In this document: piece by piece, positions 61,254 to 64,000 of the stretch
How positions within the stretch are numbered: position 1 is the first letter of the stretch
How the letters are laid out: every line of letters starts with the position of its first letter
NCBI RefSeq assembly: GCF_023333585.1
Contig: NZ_JAIQZN010000028.1
Location: 1-64,000, forward strand
Source of the DNA: Argonema antarcticum A004/B2
Lineage (GTDB): Bacteria; Cyanobacteriota; Cyanobacteriia; Cyanobacteriales; Aerosakkonemataceae
DNA: 64,000 nt
Reading direction: 5' to 3'
Notes under the pieces: generated by a model
Database searches by the model: none
The model's input: the letters and a program-made list of their open reading frames with translations, nothing else
What the model was told of the DNA's origin: nothing
Made by a program: the position numbers and the translations under genes

Positions 61254-64000
61254 TTACCACCATTTCCAGTCGTTGCACTAGAGTTAATTTCGCCAGATGT
61301 AATAGCCGTTTGAGCTTGAACGACAACGTTACCGCCACTGGTAACTCCAGATGAGTTGAGGTTACCTGTGGTAATGCTTCCCGTTTCAGCGGTGAGAGCA
61401 ATATTTCCGCCCTTAGTTGCAGTAGAACTAGAGTTAAGGTTGCTAGTAGTGATGTTACCGGAAGTTGTGAGTGCGATCGCACCTCCATCACCCGTAACAG
61501 AACTGCTATCAATGGTTCCAGCCGTCGTATCAATTTGCCCTTGTTCGCTGGCGATCGAAATATCGCGACCTGGATTGATAATACTACCAGTGGTAATATC
61601 TCCCTTAGCTGCTAAGGTAATGGTGGCATTATCTGCGCCTCTGAGAGTACCATTTTGATAAGTAATGACACCAAGAGTTTGCAACGTTACTGGGTCTTCA
61701 AAAGTTACATCACCTGCTAGCGTTAGCGTTCCGCTTCCATCCGCTTTTCCAATAGTAATAGAGCGAAAGCCATTTTGCAGAAAACTTAATTCTGCACTGG
61801 TTAAATCTAAAACCCTATGACTACCGCTATCTGTTCCTCCTATTTTAATTTCTTGATTAATCGTTAAAGGTTCAATTTTTAAATCACCTGTTCCAGAAAC
61901 AGTTCCAGAAAAAACAATTTCATCTCCAATTAGCATCATAATACCAGCACCGCCACTGATATTTCCGCTAATACTAGCTAGAGGAACAAAAACAAATATA
62001 TCGATTCTATCACCTCCCGTTAAGTTTTGAAATTGACTGAAATTAAGCGTATTGTTGTACGTACCGCTATTATTTCCACTTAGAATCCAAGCATTAGTTG
62101 TATTTCTCCCGATCAGCGTACTGGCTGCATTGTTGGTTCCAACGATATTTTCAATGCTGGTAGCTTCTAAAGCTTCTAAATTTACAACTAAATTACTGCT
62201 AAAAGCAGCATAATTTAAAGTATCTGTTCCATTTTTTCCATCAAGAGTGCCATTCCAGTTAATCCCATCATTAAAAATAAAGTCATCGTTGAGATTAGCA
62301 CCAACAAGCTGTTGGAAGTTCCGAAAATTGATGTTGCTATTAAATGTGCCGCTATTATTTGCGGTAATTGTCCAAACATTATTCTCGTTTGTTCCAATTA
62401 TGGTGCTAGTGGCATTCGTCGTCCCAATAATATTATTAATATTGATAGCCGTGGTTTCCAGTGTTCCTAAATTTACCGTTAAGGGAGTAGTAAAAGCAGA
62501 ATGATCGAGAGTGTTTATACCTACATTTCCATCAATTATTCCACTCCATATCGCTCCATCAGCAAAGATGAAATTATCCTCTAAGGTTCCTCCAGTAAGA
62601 CGTTGAAAATTCCTGAAATTGATGCTTCCATTTAGGCTACCGCTGTTACTATCTATGATATTCCAAATATTGTTATTATTAGTCGCAATTAAGTTACTGG
62701 TAGCATTAGTTGTGCCAACGATAGTTTCGATATTGACGGCATTGAGAGTAGCTAAATCTATATTAATAGGACTCTTAAAATTTGAATAATCTAGCGTGTC
62801 AATTCCCGATTTACCATCGATACTGCCACTCCAACTAATCCCATCACCTAAAACAAACATATCATCTAAGTTTCCGCCAACGATATTTTTAAATTCAATA
62901 AAATTAAGCGTATTATTCAGTCTGCCGCTATTCGTTCCACTAAAATTCCAAGTGTTGTTTGCATTACCGCCAATCAGGTTACTCGTTGCATTGGTTGTAC
63001 CAATAACTGTTTCAATACCAGTTGCTTCCAACGCAGCTATGTCTACAGTTAAGTCAGTTGTAAAAGCAGAATAATCTAAAGCATCTGTTCCCGTATTACC
63101 ACCAATCGTTCCACCCCAGTTCACACCATCACCAAAAACAAAATTATCATCCAGCGTTCCACCTACAAGATTTTGGAAGTTGCTAAAATTGAGAGTGTCG
63201 TTTATATTACCGCTGTTCGTTCCTGTAAGATTCCAAGTGTTGTTTGTATCAGCACCAATGAGAGTGCTAGTTGCATTGGTCGTACCAATAACTGTTTCAA
63301 TACCTGTTGCACCCAAAGCAGCTAAGTCTACAGTTAATGAAGTTGTAAAATTAGAATAATTTAAACTATCTATTCCGGCGTCACCGTCAATCTTTGCACC
63401 CCAATTTTGACCATTGTTGAAAACGAAATCATCATTTAATGTTCCACCTTTGAGATTTTGAATATTACTAGCAGTTAACCCATTGGGATAACCGCTGAGA
63501 CTGACTGAATTGCTACCTGTAATTGTCCAAGTTGTATCGCGGTTAGGGCCAATTAAAGTTGCACCGCCTGCAATGTTAACTGGTGCGTTAAAAGTAGTGG
63601 TATCATTAAGTATAATGGTTTCAGTATTGTCAGGACTGGCAATAATAATTTGAGAAAAACCATTTTGGAAAGTAGCGAGTTCGGAATCATCAATATTTAA
63701 GTCGTCAGTCGTGAAAGTTCCCCCTACAGTAATGCCTAAATTGGAGGTAAACGGTTGTAATGAAATCGAAGCACTTCCCTTAAATTGACTTGTGCCAAGG
63801 AGGTTAATTTCATCAGCGATTAGAGTAATATTACCGCTGGTAGATTGGACACTAGCACCATTAGTCACAAGAATACCAAAGCCATCAGGATCGGACTTAC
63901 CTGTAAGGGTTATGGCACCGCTATCGGTCACAAGCTGGGTACTATTATTGAGTAGAATACCACGACTGCTCCCAGTGCCGTTAAGGGTGATAGTTCCAGT
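61172..64000 (-). CDS. Large repeat exoprotein, 5' part outside the window
   Basis: At least 942 residues, open at the window edge. It contains six 95-residue units (signature ETVIGTTNATSxLIG..NNTW, then LVGGTLDDNFVFGDGxNWGG), then glycine-rich haemagglutinin repeats (LAAKGDITTGSIINPGRDIS; GGNVVVQAQTAITSGEINS). The last about 22 residues (SQNCNCNHNLVHSKRMLTIGN) are an out-of-frame reading of the linker that leads into the CHAT domain. This is presumably a TpsA-like secreted adhesin whose signal and secretion domain lie beyond 64000. The fusion to CHAT parallels the separate exoprotein and CHAT genes at 9-17 kb. Confidence 0.85.
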   Translation of the reverse strand, partial: TGTITLNGTGSSRGILLNNSTQLVTDSGAITLTGKSDPDGFGILVTNGASVQSTSGNITLIADEINLLGTSQFKGSASISLQPFTSNLGITVGGTFTTDDLNIDDSELATFQNGFSQIIIASPDNTETIILNDTTTFNAPVNIAGGATLIGPNRDTTWTITGSNSVSLSGYPNGLTASNIQNLKGGTLNDDFVFNNGQNWGAKIDGDAGIDSLNYSNFTTSLTVDLAALGATGIETVIGTTNATSTLIGADTNNTWNLTGTNSGNINDTLNFSNFQNLVGGTLDDNFVFGDGVNWGGTIGGNTGTDALDYSAFTTDLTVDIAALEATGIETVIGTTNATSNLIGGNANNTWNFSGTNSGRLNNTLNFIEFKNIVGGNLDDMFVLGDGISWSGSIDGKSGIDTLDYSNFKSPINIDLATLNAVNIETIVGTTNATSNLIATNNNNIWNIIDSNSGSLNGSINFRNFQRLTGGTLEDNFIFADGAIWSGIIDGNVGINTLDHSAFTTPLTVNLGTLETTAININNIIGTTNATSTIIGTNENNVWTITANNSGTFNSNINFRNFQQLVGANLNDDFIFNDGINWNGTLDGKNGTDTLNYAAFSSNLVVNLEALEATSIENIVGTNNAASTLIGRNTTNAWILSGNNSGTYNNTLNFSQFQNLTGGDRIDIFVFVPLASISGNISGGAGIMMLIGDEIVFSGTVSGTGDLKIEPLTINQEIKIGGTDSGSHRVLDLTSAELSFLQNGFRSITIGKADGSGTLTLAGDVTFEDPVTLQTLGVITYQNGTLRGADNATITLAAKGDITTGSIINPGRDISIASEQGQIDTTAGTIDSSSVTGDGGAIALTTSGNITTSNLNSSSTATKGGNIALTAETGSITTGNLNSSGVTSGGNVVVQAQTAITSGEINSSATTGNGGNVTLNRSQNCNCNHNLVHSKRMLTIGN

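Overview
The window looks like chromosomal DNA of a filamentous, probably non-heterocystous cyanobacterium (Oscillatoriales-like; inferred). The HIP1 octamer GCGATCGC is frequent. Intergenic spaces are full of heptanucleotide short tandem repeats and of palindromes such as GAAACCCGGTTT. The gene families also fit: DUF928, COP23, DUF1823, DUF29, CHASE2 cyclases, CHAT/TPR proteins and haemagglutinin-type exoproteins. No tRNA, rRNA, CRISPR array or complete insertion sequence was recognised. One tnpB-type element survives as a deletion remnant.

Layout. 0-6.3 kb: cysH (PAPS reductase), an RTX/Calx-beta/FG-GAP surface protein, a small glutaredoxin-like protein, murE and a DUF928 protein. 6.8-17.4 kb: a minus-strand block, in transcription order TPR-CHAT protein, collapsed exoprotein pseudogene, two full-length haemagglutinin-type (TpsA-like) exoproteins, CHASE2-adenylate cyclase and DUF928. 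17.5-25.9 kb: tnpB remnant, a histidine kinase with a degenerate ATP site, a general-stress glycine-zipper protein, a BON lipoprotein, bioF with a small partner, a GGDEF-EAL membrane protein and DUF1823. 26-32.8 kb: ribokinase, ADP-ribosylglycohydrolase and a 1495-residue alpha-2-macroglobulin-like protein without signal peptide. 33.3-44.9 kb: a biliverdin-type phytochrome kinase, then a tight plus-strand run of COP23 protein, WD40 lipoprotein, trypsin-WD40, trypsin-TPR-WD40 and TPR-CHAT; several starts overlap the preceding stop. 45-46.9 kb: fragments of an exoprotein and a cyclase joined at a microsatellite. 46.9-52.6 kb: a minus-strand set of DUF1338 dioxygenase, class III aminotransferase, two DUF29 proteins and aldehyde dehydrogenase, which reads as a lysine/2-oxoadipate catabolic module. 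52.7-59 kb: DUF1838, an EamA transporter, a truncated SLH miniprotein, a TPR/histidine-kinase pair and small hypotheticals. 59.2-64 kb: a large repeat exoprotein, open at the window edge, which runs into a CHAT domain across one frameshift.

How the genes may work together. CHAT (caspase-like) domains with intact His/Cys occur three times, each time with predicted exported beta-structured proteins. In the last locus exoprotein and CHAT appear to have been one polypeptide, a fusion that links the separate neighbours at 9-17 kb. I infer an extracytoplasmic CHAT protease/exoprotein system tied to cAMP signalling through the CHASE2 cyclase. The COP23/WD40/trypsin/CHAT run is a second, all-exported protease and scaffold cassette. 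A separate theme is that repeat DNA has entered coding regions in frame at domain linkers (WD40 lipoprotein, exoproteins, GGDEF-EAL protein).
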